In this document: positions 25,390 through 33,367 of the stretch, one piece after another
Layout of the letters: the number at the start of each line of letters is the position of its first letter
Position numbering within the stretch: position 1 is the first letter of the stretch
Origin: DTPS01 sp049591295
Lineage (GTDB): Bacteria > Acidobacteriota > UBA4820 > DSQY01
Length of the DNA stretch: 64,000 bases
NCBI GenBank assembly: GCA_049591295.1
Contig: JBAWEQ010000080.1
Coordinates: forward strand, 1 to 64,000
Reading direction: 5' to 3'
Made by a program: the position numbers and the translations under genes
The notes under the pieces: model-generated
The model's input: only the letters and a program-made list of their open reading frames with translations
What the model was told of the DNA's origin: nothing
Database searches by the model: none

Positions 25390-25950
25390 ATGCAGAATGA
25401 TGTGATCATGGCGGGGTTCGGGGGCCAGGGCGTCCTGCTCATCGGGAAGATGCTGGCCTACGCCGGGATGCACGCCGGCAAGGAGGTCTCCTGGATGCCC
25501 TCCTACGGCCCCGAGATGCGCGGCGGCACGGCCAACTGCACGGTGGTCATCTCGGACCGCCCCGTGGGCTCGCCCGTCATCCAGTGCCCCAGGGCCGTGC
25601 TGGCCATGAACCTGCCCTCGCTGGACAAGTTCGAGTCCGCCCTCAAACCCGGCGGCCTTCTGCTGGTCAACACCTCCCTCATCAACCGCGAGCCCAAGCG
25701 GAGCGACGTGCGCGTGGTGAAGGTGCCCGCCAACGACATCGCCAACGAGCTGAAGAACCCCAAGGGGGCCAACATGGTGGCCCTCGGCGCCTACCTGGGC
25801 GCCACGGAGGCGGTGCCCCTGGAGGAGATGGAGAAGCTCATCCGGGACACCTTCGCCAGCAAGCCCGCCGTCGTCGAAGCCAACATCCAGGCCCTGCGCC
25901 GAGGCCACGAGCTGGGCCGCGCCCAGAGCCGGGGGGAGGGACATCCATGA
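25390..25950 (+). CDS. 2-oxoacid:ferredoxin oxidoreductase gamma subunit
   Basis: 186 aa. It opens with the gamma-subunit hallmark MAGFGGQGVLLIGKMLAYA (about 7-25) and contains SYGPEMRGGTANC (about 38-50). In this enzyme class gamma forms the CoA-binding part together with alpha. The ATG at 25390 lies 20 bases after the repeat element; a weak GGAG precedes it by five bases. The stop overlaps the next start (ATGA), tying the oxidoreductase to the NuoE-like gene. Confidence 0.93.
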   Translation: MQNDVIMAGFGGQGVLLIGKMLAYAGMHAGKEVSWMPSYGPEMRGGTANCTVVISDRPVGSPVIQCPRAVLAMNLPSLDKFESALKPGGLLLVNTSLINREPKRSDVRVVKVPANDIANELKNPKGANMVALGAYLGATEAVPLEEMEKLIRDTFASKPAVVEANIQALRRGHELGRAQSRGEGHP

Positions 25951-26432
25951 TCGAACAGAGCTGCGCCCAGACGGCACCCCTGGAGGAGATCCTCGACCGC
26001 TACCCGCGGGAGGAGGCCTCCCTCATCCAGGTCCTCCAGGACGTGCACCGGGCCTACAACTACCTGCCCTGCGACGTGCTGGCCAAGGTGAGCGAAAGCC
26101 TCGGAGTGCCCCTCGCCAAAGTCTTCTCGGTCTCCACCTTCTACAAGGCCTTTTCCCTGACGCCCCAGGGAAAGATCATCGTCAGGGTCTGCACCGGAAC
26201 CGCCTGCCACATCCGCGGGGCCACGCAGCTCATCGACGAGGCCCGGCGGCTTCTGGAGATCGCCCCCGGCGAGACCACCCCGGACATGGGCTTCACCCTC
26301 AAGACGGTGAACTGCGTCGGGGCCTGCGCCATGGCCCCGGTCCTCATCGTGGGGGAGAAGGTCCACGGCAACACCAAGCCGGCCAAAGTCGCCAAGGCTC
26401 TCGGCGTGGAGGAGAAACACCATGCGCATTGA
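25947..26432 (+). CDS. NuoE/HydC-like [2Fe-2S] thioredoxin-fold subunit
   Basis: 161 aa. The four ligands of the N1a-type [2Fe-2S] cluster are Cys82, Cys87, Cys123 and Cys127 (VCTGTACHIRGA and CVGACAMAPV). The N-terminal helical part (LIQVLQDVHRAYNYLP) is typical of NuoE, HoxE and HydC proteins. It forms the diaphorase pair with the NuoF-like subunit encoded next, whose start lies 11 bases before this stop. The absence of other complex I genes argues against respiratory complex I. Confidence 0.92.
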   Translation: MIEQSCAQTAPLEEILDRYPREEASLIQVLQDVHRAYNYLPCDVLAKVSESLGVPLAKVFSVSTFYKAFSLTPQGKIIVRVCTGTACHIRGATQLIDEARRLLEIAPGETTPDMGFTLKTVNCVGACAMAPVLIVGEKVHGNTKPAKVAKALGVEEKHHAH

Positions 26433-28326
26433 CAGCAGGGAGCGCTTCGACGCCGCGGTGAGCGAGGCCCTCGCCGGCCGAGAGGGTCACAAGACCGAGA
26501 TCCTGGTCTGCTGCGGCACGGGCTGCCTGGCCAACGGGAGCCAGAAGGTGGCCGAGGCCTTTGCAGAGGAAGTGGAGAAGCGGGGCCTTAAGGCCAGCGT
26601 CGGCCTCTTCACCAAGAAGACCGGCTGCCACGGCTTCTGCGAGAAGGGGCCGCTGGTGGTCCTCCAGCCCTCGGGCGTCCTCTACACCAAGGTGGAGCCC
26701 CGGCACGTCCCGGACATCCTCGACAAGACGGTGGCCAAGGGAGAGCTGATCCCCCGCCTGCTCTACAAGGACCCCTCCACGAAGAAGCCCGTGGAGCGCT
26801 ACGCCGAGGTCCCCTTCTACAAGAACCAGACCCGCATCGCCATGCGGAACATCGGCAAGATCGATCCCGCGGACCTGGGCGACGCCCTCGCCCACGGCGC
26901 TTACGCCGGCCTGGCCAAGGCCCTCTTCGAGATGACCCCCGAGCAGGTGATCGCGGAGGTGGAGAGTTCGGGCTTGCGCGGCCGGGGCGGAGCCGGTTTC
27001 GTCACGGCCCGCAAATGGAAGGCCGCCCGCAAGGCCAAGGGAGAGAGGAAGTTCCTGCTGTGCAACGGGGACGAGGGCGACCCCGGCGCGTTCAAGGACC
27101 GCTCCATCATGGAGGGCGATCCCCACTCGGTGCTCGAGGGCATGGTGATCGGCGCCTACGCCGTCGGCGCCCACGAAGGGTACATCTACGTCCGCGACGA
27201 GTACCCCCTAGCCGTGGTCCACCTCACGCTGGCCATGGAACAGGCCCGGCAGGCGGGGATCCTGGGCCGCAACATCCTGGGAACGGGCTTCGACTTCGAC
27301 ATCCGCATCTCGCGGGGAGGAGGGGCCTTCGTCTGCGGCGAGTCCTCGGCTCTCATGCGCTCCCTCGAAGGCAAGACAGGCGAGCCGCGCCAGAAGTACG
27401 TCCACGCCACGGAGCGCGGCCTCTTCGACTGTCCCACGGTTCTCAACAACGTGGAGACCTGGGCCGACGTGGGCGCCATCATCCAGAACGGGGGCGCCTG
27501 GTTCGCCGCCATGGGCACAGACAAGTCCAAGGGCACCAAGGCCTTCTCCCTGGTGGGCAAGGTGAAGAACACCGGGCTCATCGAACTGCCCATGGGCACC
27601 ACGCTCCGCCACATCATCTACGACATCGGCGGGGGGATCCTGGGCGACCGGCCCTTCAAGGCCGTTCAGACGGGGGGCCCCTCGGGCGGCTGCCTGCCCG
27701 AATCGCACCTGGACGATCCCGTGGACTACGAGAAGCTCACCGAAGCCGGATCCATGATGGGTTCGGGCGGCATGATCGTCATGGACGACCGAACCTGCAT
27801 GGTGGACGTGGCCCGCTACTTCCTCCGCTTCCTCGTGGAGGAGTCCTGCGGCAAGTGCGTGCCCTGCCGGGAGGGGCTCAAGCAGATGCTCGTCATCTAC
27901 GACGACCTCGTGGCCGGGCGCGGCAGGCCCGGAGACATCGAGCGCATCGAGCGGCTCAGCGCCGGCATGCAGCTCGGCAGCCTGTGCGAGCTGGGCAAGA
28001 GCGCCCCCAACCCCGTCCTCTCCACGCTGCGGTATTTCCGGGACGAGTACCTGGCCCACATCGAGCAGAAGGCCTGTCCCGCCGGCATCTGCAGGGACCT
28101 CACGGCCTACGAGATCCTGGAGAGCTGCGAGGGCTGCGGCGTCTGCCTCAAGGCCTGCCCCACCGAGGCCATCACGGGGGAGAAGAAGGCCCTCCACGTG
28201 ATCCACCAGGGCAAGTGCATCTCCTGCGGGGCCTGCTACGAGGTCTGCCCCACCGACGCCATCCGCTTCTTCCCCAAGGCCGAGCTGGCCCCGGCGGCGG
28301 CCGCGAGCCGCGGAGGTGCCTCATGA
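26422..28326 (+). CDS. NuoF/HydB-like NADH-binding flavoprotein with extra Fe-S domains
   Basis: 634 aa in four parts. (1) An N-terminal thioredoxin-like [2Fe-2S] domain with Cys31/35 and Cys69/73. (2) The NuoF core with NADH motif GRGGAGF (187-193) and FMN motif NGDEGDPGAFKDRS (215-228). (3) The N3-type [4Fe-4S] ligands Cys476, 479, 482 and 522. (4) A C-terminal 2x[4Fe-4S] ferredoxin (Cys569-579, 599-609), preceded by an extra CPAGIC. This layout is that of HydB of bifurcating hydrogenases and related NADH-dependent bifurcating enzymes, not of plain complex I NuoF. It links NAD(H) to ferredoxin or to the partner oxidoreductase. No hydrogenase or formate dehydrogenase subunit is nearby, so the partner may be the vor enzyme. 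Confidence 0.92.
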   Translation: MRIDSRERFDAAVSEALAGREGHKTEILVCCGTGCLANGSQKVAEAFAEEVEKRGLKASVGLFTKKTGCHGFCEKGPLVVLQPSGVLYTKVEPRHVPDILDKTVAKGELIPRLLYKDPSTKKPVERYAEVPFYKNQTRIAMRNIGKIDPADLGDALAHGAYAGLAKALFEMTPEQVIAEVESSGLRGRGGAGFVTARKWKAARKAKGERKFLLCNGDEGDPGAFKDRSIMEGDPHSVLEGMVIGAYAVGAHEGYIYVRDEYPLAVVHLTLAMEQARQAGILGRNILGTGFDFDIRISRGGGAFVCGESSALMRSLEGKTGEPRQKYVHATERGLFDCPTVLNNVETWADVGAIIQNGGAWFAAMGTDKSKGTKAFSLVGKVKNTGLIELPMGTTLRHIIYDIGGGILGDRPFKAVQTGGPSGGCLPESHLDDPVDYEKLTEAGSMMGSGGMIVMDDRTCMVDVARYFLRFLVEESCGKCVPCREGLKQMLVIYDDLVAGRGRPGDIERIERLSAGMQLGSLCELGKSAPNPVLSTLRYFRDEYLAHIEQKACPAGICRDLTAYEILESCEGCGVCLKACPTEAITGEKKALHVIHQGKCISCGACYEVCPTDAIRFFPKAELAPAAAASRGGAS

Positions 28327-29096
28327 TCACCCTGACCGTCAACGGAAAGACCGTCCGCGCCCGGGAGGGTTCGCCCCTCCTGGAGGCCGTCCGCGCCGCC
28401 GGCGTCGAGATTCCGACCCTCTGCCAGCACGAGGCCCTGGAGCCCTGGGGGGGCTGCCGCCTCTGCCTGGTGGACGTGACCCGGCCCGAATGGAACGGCT
28501 GGGCCAAGATGGTGGTCTCCTGCATGTATCCCGCGGAGGAGGGGCTCATCGTCCAGACCCACACGGAGCGTGTCGTGGAGACGCGCAAGGTGGTGCTGGA
28601 CCTGCTCCTCGCCCGCTGTCCCGAGACGCCTCTCATCCAGAGGCTGGCCCGGGAGCACGGCATCGAGGAGACCTCCTACCTGCCCAACCCCGAGCCCACG
28701 GACTGCATCCTCTGCGGCCTCTGCACGAGGGTCTGCGACCACATCGGCGTCTTTGCCATCAGCTCCGTGAACCGCGGTGCCGGCCGGGAGATCGCGCCCC
28801 CCTTCCACGAGGCCCCGCCCGACTGCATCGGCTGCCTGGCCTGCGCCGAGGTCTGCCCCACCTCCTGCATCCCCTACGAGACCTCGGACGCCCGCAGGAC
28901 CATCTGGAACAAGGCCTTCGAGATGGTGCGGTGCCCAAAGTGCGGCAAGGCCCACATCACGAAGGCCCAGGCCGACTTCTACGCGGGCAGGAACGGCGTC
29001 CCGCGGAGCTACTTCGAGACCTGCGACGCCTGCAAGCGCCAGGAGATGGCCCACACCTTCAGCAAGCTCTCGGCGGGCGCTGGGGTGGTGCGGTGA
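28323..29096 (+). CDS. HoxU/NuoG-N-like iron-sulfur subunit with C-terminal CxxC pairs
   Basis: 257 aa. The N-terminal [2Fe-2S] plant-type domain has Cys34, 45, 48 and 67. Two [4Fe-4S] motifs follow: CILCGLCTRVC (128-138) and CIGCLACAEVCP (168-179). The chain ends with CPKC (204-207) and CDAC (234-237), a possible zinc or extra cluster site not usual in HoxU. It lacks the large catalytic part of NuoG or of [FeFe] hydrogenase, so it should be an electron relay. The start overlaps the NuoF-like stop (ATGA). Confidence 0.88.
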   Translation: MITLTVNGKTVRAREGSPLLEAVRAAGVEIPTLCQHEALEPWGGCRLCLVDVTRPEWNGWAKMVVSCMYPAEEGLIVQTHTERVVETRKVVLDLLLARCPETPLIQRLAREHGIEETSYLPNPEPTDCILCGLCTRVCDHIGVFAISSVNRGAGREIAPPFHEAPPDCIGCLACAEVCPTSCIPYETSDARRTIWNKAFEMVRCPKCGKAHITKAQADFYAGRNGVPRSYFETCDACKRQEMAHTFSKLSAGAGVVR

Positions 29097-29136
29097 GGCG
29101 GCGGATGATAGGCGACGGAGAGAGGAGAGGCCAGCC

Positions 29137-29604
29137 ATGACGAAGATCTACCGCGTTACCATCGAGCGATGCATCGCCTGCGGCAAGTGCGAACTGGCCT
29201 GCGCCTTCGCGCACGGCAGCGAGGGCAGGCCCAGCAAGACGCGAATCAACATCTTCCGGCGCGGCCCCGAGCTGGGCACGCCCGTGGTCTGTTTCCAGTG
29301 CGACGACGCCGCCTGCGCCTCCATCTGCCCCACCCAGGCCCTCGTGCGCAACGAGGCGACCGGCGCCATCGAGATGCTGAGGGAGCGGTGCATCGACTGC
29401 CGCCTGTGCGTCGCCGCCTGCCCCTTCGGCAACATGCTCTGGGACGAGGCCTACCACTGCGTCCAAAAGTGCGACCTCTGCGGAGGAGACCCCAAGTGCG
29501 TCCCCTTCTGCCCGACGCATGCCCTGGAGTACGTGCCGGCCGATGAAGCCGCCGCCAAACCCGAACCGCTGGTTTGGGAGGAGGCGGTGAGGGCCGGAAG
29601 CTAG
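29137..29604 (+). CDS. CooF/HycB-like 4x[4Fe-4S] electron-transfer protein
   Basis: 155 aa with four complete clusters: Cys12/15/18/22, 52/55/60/64, 85/88/91/95 and 112/115/121/125. This arrangement is that of the polyferredoxin subunits that serve CO dehydrogenase, formate dehydrogenase, hydrogenase or aldehyde oxidoreductase. No such catalytic partner is encoded here, so it probably receives or gives electrons to the upstream complex. The start ATG at 29137 follows AGGAGAGG by six bases; longer upstream frames belong to the preceding gene read in another phase. Confidence 0.9.
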   Translation: MTKIYRVTIERCIACGKCELACAFAHGSEGRPSKTRINIFRRGPELGTPVVCFQCDDAACASICPTQALVRNEATGAIEMLRERCIDCRLCVAACPFGNMLWDEAYHCVQKCDLCGGDPKCVPFCPTHALEYVPADEAAAKPEPLVWEEAVRAGS

Positions 29605-29724
29605 AGGGAACCGAGATGAGGAGATGAGGTAATGAGGTAATGAGGTGATGAGGGGATGAGGTCTCGCCCGATCTTCCTTCCATCATCCATCATCCATCAT
29701 CCATCATCCCCCAAGGAGCCGGCC
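29605..29724. repeat. Octamer and ATCATCC arrays
   Basis: At 29613-29660 GATGAGGA, AATGAGGT and GATGAGGT octamers; at 29681-29708 four copies of ATCATCC. No gene lies between the polyferredoxin and the rubrerythrin. The ribosome site AAGGAG of the next gene is intact. Confidence 0.75.
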
Positions 29725-30237
29725 ATGAGCGAACCGAAGGACCAGATCCGTGAGATCCTCAAGAAAGCCTACCAGATCGAGGTGGACGGCTACACCTTCT
29801 ACTCCCTGGCCGCCGACAAGTCCACCAAACCGGCCGTCCAGGAGCTCTTCGAAAAGCTCGCCAAGGACGAGACCGAGCACAAGACCTACCTGCGCGAGGT
29901 GATGCGGCGCTACGAGGCCGAGGGGACCGGAGCCTTCACGGTGGACCGGCGGGATCCCCAGGTCAAGGCCTTCACCGATGCCATCTTCACCCAGAAGTTC
30001 AAGGAGCAGGCCCACGGAGCGGCATTCGAGCTGGGCGCCCTCTCCGTGGGCATGCAGCTCGAGACCAACGCCATCGCCCACTTCTCCGCCGCGGCCGAGG
30101 CGGCCTCCGAGCGAGAGGTCCAGGAGTTCTACCGATTTCTCGCCCAGTGGGAACGGGGCCACTTCGAGGCCCTTCAGGCTCTCCACGCCCTCGTCCGGGC
30201 CGACTTCTGGGAGCAGGGGGGCTTCGCGCCGTTTTAG
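29725..30237 (+). CDS. Rubrerythrin-like diiron protein (no rubredoxin domain)
   Basis: 170 aa, all helical. Carboxylate/histidine ligands of a diiron site lie in AYQIEVDGYTFY (about 15-26), DETEHK (about 52-57) and AQWERGHFEAL (about 138-148). The C-terminal rubredoxin domain of classic rubrerythrin is absent. Members reduce peroxide or bind iron in anaerobes, which fits protection of the oxygen-sensitive iron-sulfur enzymes encoded just upstream in the same direction. Co-transcription is inferred. Confidence 0.85.
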   Translation: MSEPKDQIREILKKAYQIEVDGYTFYSLAADKSTKPAVQELFEKLAKDETEHKTYLREVMRRYEAEGTGAFTVDRRDPQVKAFTDAIFTQKFKEQAHGAAFELGALSVGMQLETNAIAHFSAAAEAASEREVQEFYRFLAQWERGHFEALQALHALVRADFWEQGGFAPF

Positions 30238-30381
30238 ACGCGAGACGCTAGACGCGAGACGCTGGACGCGAGGCGTTAGACGCCAGATGCGAGACGCGAG
30301 ACGCAAAGAGCTTTCTTCACGTCTCGTAGTTCCCCAGTCCCCTCACCCGGGCCCTTGCTCCCTACCCGCCCCCTCCCTGAG
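30238..30381. repeat. GCGAGAC-type heptamers
   Basis: 30237-30304 is an array of ACGCGAGACGCTAGACGCGA type, mostly perfect or near-perfect heptamers, just after the rubrerythrin stop. 30305-30381 shows nothing recognisable. Confidence 0.7.
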
Positions 30382-30411
30382 TTGACAGCCCCTTTCTTCG
30401 GCTTTTATAAT
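30382..30411 (+). promoter_or_regulatory. Consensus sigma-70 promoter of pilBTC
   Basis: TTGACA at 30382-30387, spacer 18 bp, TATAAT at 30406-30411. Both boxes match the consensus perfectly. The predicted leader to the pilB ATG is about 37 bases. This argues for housekeeping transcription of the pilus motor genes rather than sigma-54 control. Confidence 0.8.
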
Positions 30412-30454
30412 GGATTAGTTATGATTTTTTTCTTGGGGAGGCCGGGAGCCTGCC

Positions 30455-32170
30455 ATGTCGGAACGCTTGGGGGAAATGCTCATCAAGGCGGGGCTGATCT
30501 CGCAGAAGCAGCTCCAGGAGGCCCTCCAGCTCCAGAAGACCAACGGGGGAAAGCTGGGCTATAACCTGGTCCGGCTGGGCCACGTCAAGGAGGAGGACAT
30601 CACCTCCCTCCTGTCGGAGCAGTACGGGGTCCCCGCCATCCACCTCGAGCACTTCGAGATCGACGAGTCCATCCTGAAGCACATCCCCTCGGACGTGGCC
30701 CAGAAGTACCTTGTCATCCCCATCGAGCGGACCGGGGCCACGCTCACGGTGGCCATGGCCGATCCCAGCAACGTCTTCGCCCTGGACGACATCCGCTTCA
30801 TCACCGGCTACCAGGTGGAGCCCGTGGTGGCGGCGGAGGCCTCCATCCGGGAGGCCATCGGGCGCTACTACGGCTCCACCCACGAGCTCCAGCTCAAGGA
30901 GATCATGGACGAGATCGCCAAGGAGGAGGTGGCCGATCTCGAGGTGGAAGACGAGGAGGGCCAGATCTCCGCGGAGGACCTCGAACAGGCCAGCCAGGAC
31001 GCCCCCGTCGTCAAGCTCTGCAACCTGATCATGACGGACGCGGTCCGGAAGGGGGCCAGCGACATCCACGTGGAGCCCTACGAGAAGGACTTCCGGGTCC
31101 GGTTCCGCATCGACGGCGTTCTCTACGAGCAGCTCCGGCCGCCCATGAAGCTGCGGGAGGCCATCGCCTCCCGCCTGAAGATCCTGGCCAAGCTGGACAT
31201 CTCCGAGAAACGGCTGCCCCAGGACGGGCGCATCAAGATGAGGATGAAGCTGGACAACAAGACCAAGGAGATCGACTACCGCGTCTCCACGGTCCCCTGC
31301 CTCCACGGCGAGAAGATCGTCATGCGGCTGCTCGACAAGGAGGGCCTCAAGCTCGATCTGACCAAGCTGGGCTTCGAAGAAGAGAGCATGCAGAAGTTCG
31401 AGCGGGCCATCATGAAGCCCTACGGGATGGTGCTGGTCACCGGCCCCACCGGCTCGGGCAAGACCAACACCCTCTACTCGGCGGTGGGCCAACTCAACAA
31501 GCCCGAGACCAACATCATGACGGCCGAGGACCCCGTGGAGTTCAACATCGAGGGATGCAACCAGGTCCAGATGAAGGAGGCCATCGGCCTCAACTTCGCC
31601 TCGGCCCTCAGGGCCTTTCTGCGGCAGGATCCCAACATCATCCTGGTGGGCGAGATCCGGGACTTCGAGACGGCCGAGATCGCCGTCAAGGCGGCCCTCA
31701 CGGGCCACCTCGTGCTCTCCACGCTGCACACCAACGACGCCCCCTCCACCATCAGCCGGCTCATGAACATGGGCATCGAGCCCTTCCTCGTGGCCACCTC
31801 CGTCCACCTCATCCAGGCCCAGCGGCTCGTCCGCCGGATCTGCAAGGAGTGCAAGGAGGAGTTCAAGCTGCCCCGCAAGGCCCTGCAGGACCTGGGCTAC
31901 TCCGACGAGGAGGTGGACACCGTAAAGGTCTACAAAGGCCGGGGGTGTCCCACCTGCAACAACAGCGGCTACAAGGGCCGCGTCGCGCTCATGGAGGTCA
32001 TGGAGATGAGCGAGCAGCTCAGGGAGATGGTCCTCATGGGCGCCAACGCAGTGGAGCTCAAACGGCAGGCCCTGCAGGAGGGGATGATCACCCTCCGGCG
32101 CTCTGGCCTGGTGAAGATCAGCAACGGCGTCACCACCATCGAGGAAGTGGTCCGAGAAACCGTCAGTTGA
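30455..32170 (+). CDS. pilB: Type IV pilus assembly ATPase PilB
   Basis: 571 aa. Residues 3-60 carry two MshEN motifs (RLGEMLIKAGLISQKQLQEA and a second GGKLGYNLVRLG repeat), known in this family to bind cyclic di-GMP. The ATPase part is complete: Walker A GPTGSGKTNTLY, Asp box AEDPVEFNIEGCNQVQ, Walker B ILVGEIRDFETAEIA, His box LSTLHTNDAPST. The zinc-binding CxxC pairs (CKEC and CPTC) near the C-terminus are typical of PilB. It powers pilus extension at the inner membrane. It is the first gene of pilB-pilT-pilC. Confidence 0.97.
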   Translation: MSERLGEMLIKAGLISQKQLQEALQLQKTNGGKLGYNLVRLGHVKEEDITSLLSEQYGVPAIHLEHFEIDESILKHIPSDVAQKYLVIPIERTGATLTVAMADPSNVFALDDIRFITGYQVEPVVAAEASIREAIGRYYGSTHELQLKEIMDEIAKEEVADLEVEDEEGQISAEDLEQASQDAPVVKLCNLIMTDAVRKGASDIHVEPYEKDFRVRFRIDGVLYEQLRPPMKLREAIASRLKILAKLDISEKRLPQDGRIKMRMKLDNKTKEIDYRVSTVPCLHGEKIVMRLLDKEGLKLDLTKLGFEEESMQKFERAIMKPYGMVLVTGPTGSGKTNTLYSAVGQLNKPETNIMTAEDPVEFNIEGCNQVQMKEAIGLNFASALRAFLRQDPNIILVGEIRDFETAEIAVKAALTGHLVLSTLHTNDAPSTISRLMNMGIEPFLVATSVHLIQAQRLVRRICKECKEEFKLPRKALQDLGYSDEEVDTVKVYKGRGCPTCNNSGYKGRVALMEVMEMSEQLREMVLMGANAVELKRQALQEGMITLRRSGLVKISNGVTTIEEVVRETVS

Positions 32171-32189
32171 CCCGTTCACGGAGGGCCCC

Positions 32190-33341
32190 ATGACCGTCAC
32201 GATCCATCAGTTGCTAAAATTCTTGGTGGACCACGGGGGCTCCGACCTCCACATCACGGTCAATTCCCCGCCCCAGATCCGGATTCACGGCAAGCTCACT
32301 CCCATCGAGGGGACCAAGCCCCTCACGGCGGCCGAGACCAAGCAGCTCTGCTACAGCATCCTGACCGACCAGCAGAAGCACAAATTCGAGGAGAGCCTCG
32401 AACTGGACCTCTCCTTCGGCATCAAAGGGCTCTCCCGTTTCCGGGGAAACATCTTCAGCCAGCGCGGTGCGGTGGCGGGGGCTTTTCGGACCATTCCCTA
32501 CGAGATAAGGGGCTTTCAGGAACTGGGGCTACCGACAATTGTAGAGAAGCTCTGCGAAAAGCCCAGGGGGCTCATCCTCGTGACGGGGCCCACGGGCTCG
32601 GGAAAGTCCACCACGCTGGCGGCCATGATCGACAAGATCAATCGCGAGCGGAGCGACCACATCATCACCATCGAGGACCCGGTCGAGTACCTCCACCCCC
32701 ACAAGTCCTGCGTGGTGAACCAGCGGGAGATCGGCTCCGACACCTACTCCTTCAAGAACGCCCTGAAGAGCATCCTGCGCCAGGACCCTGACGTGGTCCT
32801 CATCGGCGAGATGCGCGACCTGGAGACCATCGAGGCGGCCCTGAGGATCGCCGAGACGGGCCACCTCACCTTCGCCACCCTGCACACCAACTCCGCGGTG
32901 GAGACTATCAACAGGATCATCGACGTCTTCCCCAGCCACCAGCAGTCCCAGGTCAGGACCCAGCTCTCCTTCGTGCTCCAGGGAATCCTCTGCCAGGCCC
33001 TCCTGCCCACGCGGGACGGAAAGGGACGCTGCCTCACGGTGGAGATCATGGTGCCGAACGCCGCCATCCGTAACCTCATCCGCGAAGACAAGGTGCACCA
33101 GCTCTATTCGGTCATGCAGACGGGCCAGTCGGGCCACGGCATGCAGACCTTCAACCAGTCCCTCGCCGACCTGTATCTGAAGGGGAAACTCGACCTGGAG
33201 ACGGCCATGGCCCGGTCCTCCATGCCGGACGAACTCCAGGAGCTGATCAACCGCAACATCACCTTGGGACAACGGCGCATGAACGCGCCCTCGCCGACCT
33301 CCGCCCCCCCCCGGGGGCCCATGCCGGTGCGCAAGCCCTGA
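32190..33341 (+). CDS. pilT: Type IV pilus retraction ATPase PilT
   Basis: 383 aa. The PilT/VirB11-like core has Walker A GPTGSGKSTTLAA, Asp box IEDPVEYLHPHK, Walker B LIGEMRDLETIEAAL and His box ATLHTNSAVETINR. The retraction-specific motif AIRNLIREDK (about 289-298) distinguishes PilT from PilB. The C-terminal tail after about 365 is Pro/Arg rich. It depolymerises pili for twitching and DNA uptake. It starts 19 bases after pilB. Confidence 0.97.
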   Translation: MTVTIHQLLKFLVDHGGSDLHITVNSPPQIRIHGKLTPIEGTKPLTAAETKQLCYSILTDQQKHKFEESLELDLSFGIKGLSRFRGNIFSQRGAVAGAFRTIPYEIRGFQELGLPTIVEKLCEKPRGLILVTGPTGSGKSTTLAAMIDKINRERSDHIITIEDPVEYLHPHKSCVVNQREIGSDTYSFKNALKSILRQDPDVVLIGEMRDLETIEAALRIAETGHLTFATLHTNSAVETINRIIDVFPSHQQSQVRTQLSFVLQGILCQALLPTRDGKGRCLTVEIMVPNAAIRNLIREDKVHQLYSVMQTGQSGHGMQTFNQSLADLYLKGKLDLETAMARSSMPDELQELINRNITLGQRRMNAPSPTSAPPRGPMPVRKP

Positions 33342-33367
33342 AGGCTTAGGACAGGGAGGGAGGAACC

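Noticed and set aside
25947..29096. NuoE/F and HoxU-like genes considered as part of respiratory complex I
   Set aside because: No membrane or quinone-module genes are present, and the NuoF-like subunit has the extra iron-sulfur domains of soluble HydB-type enzymes.
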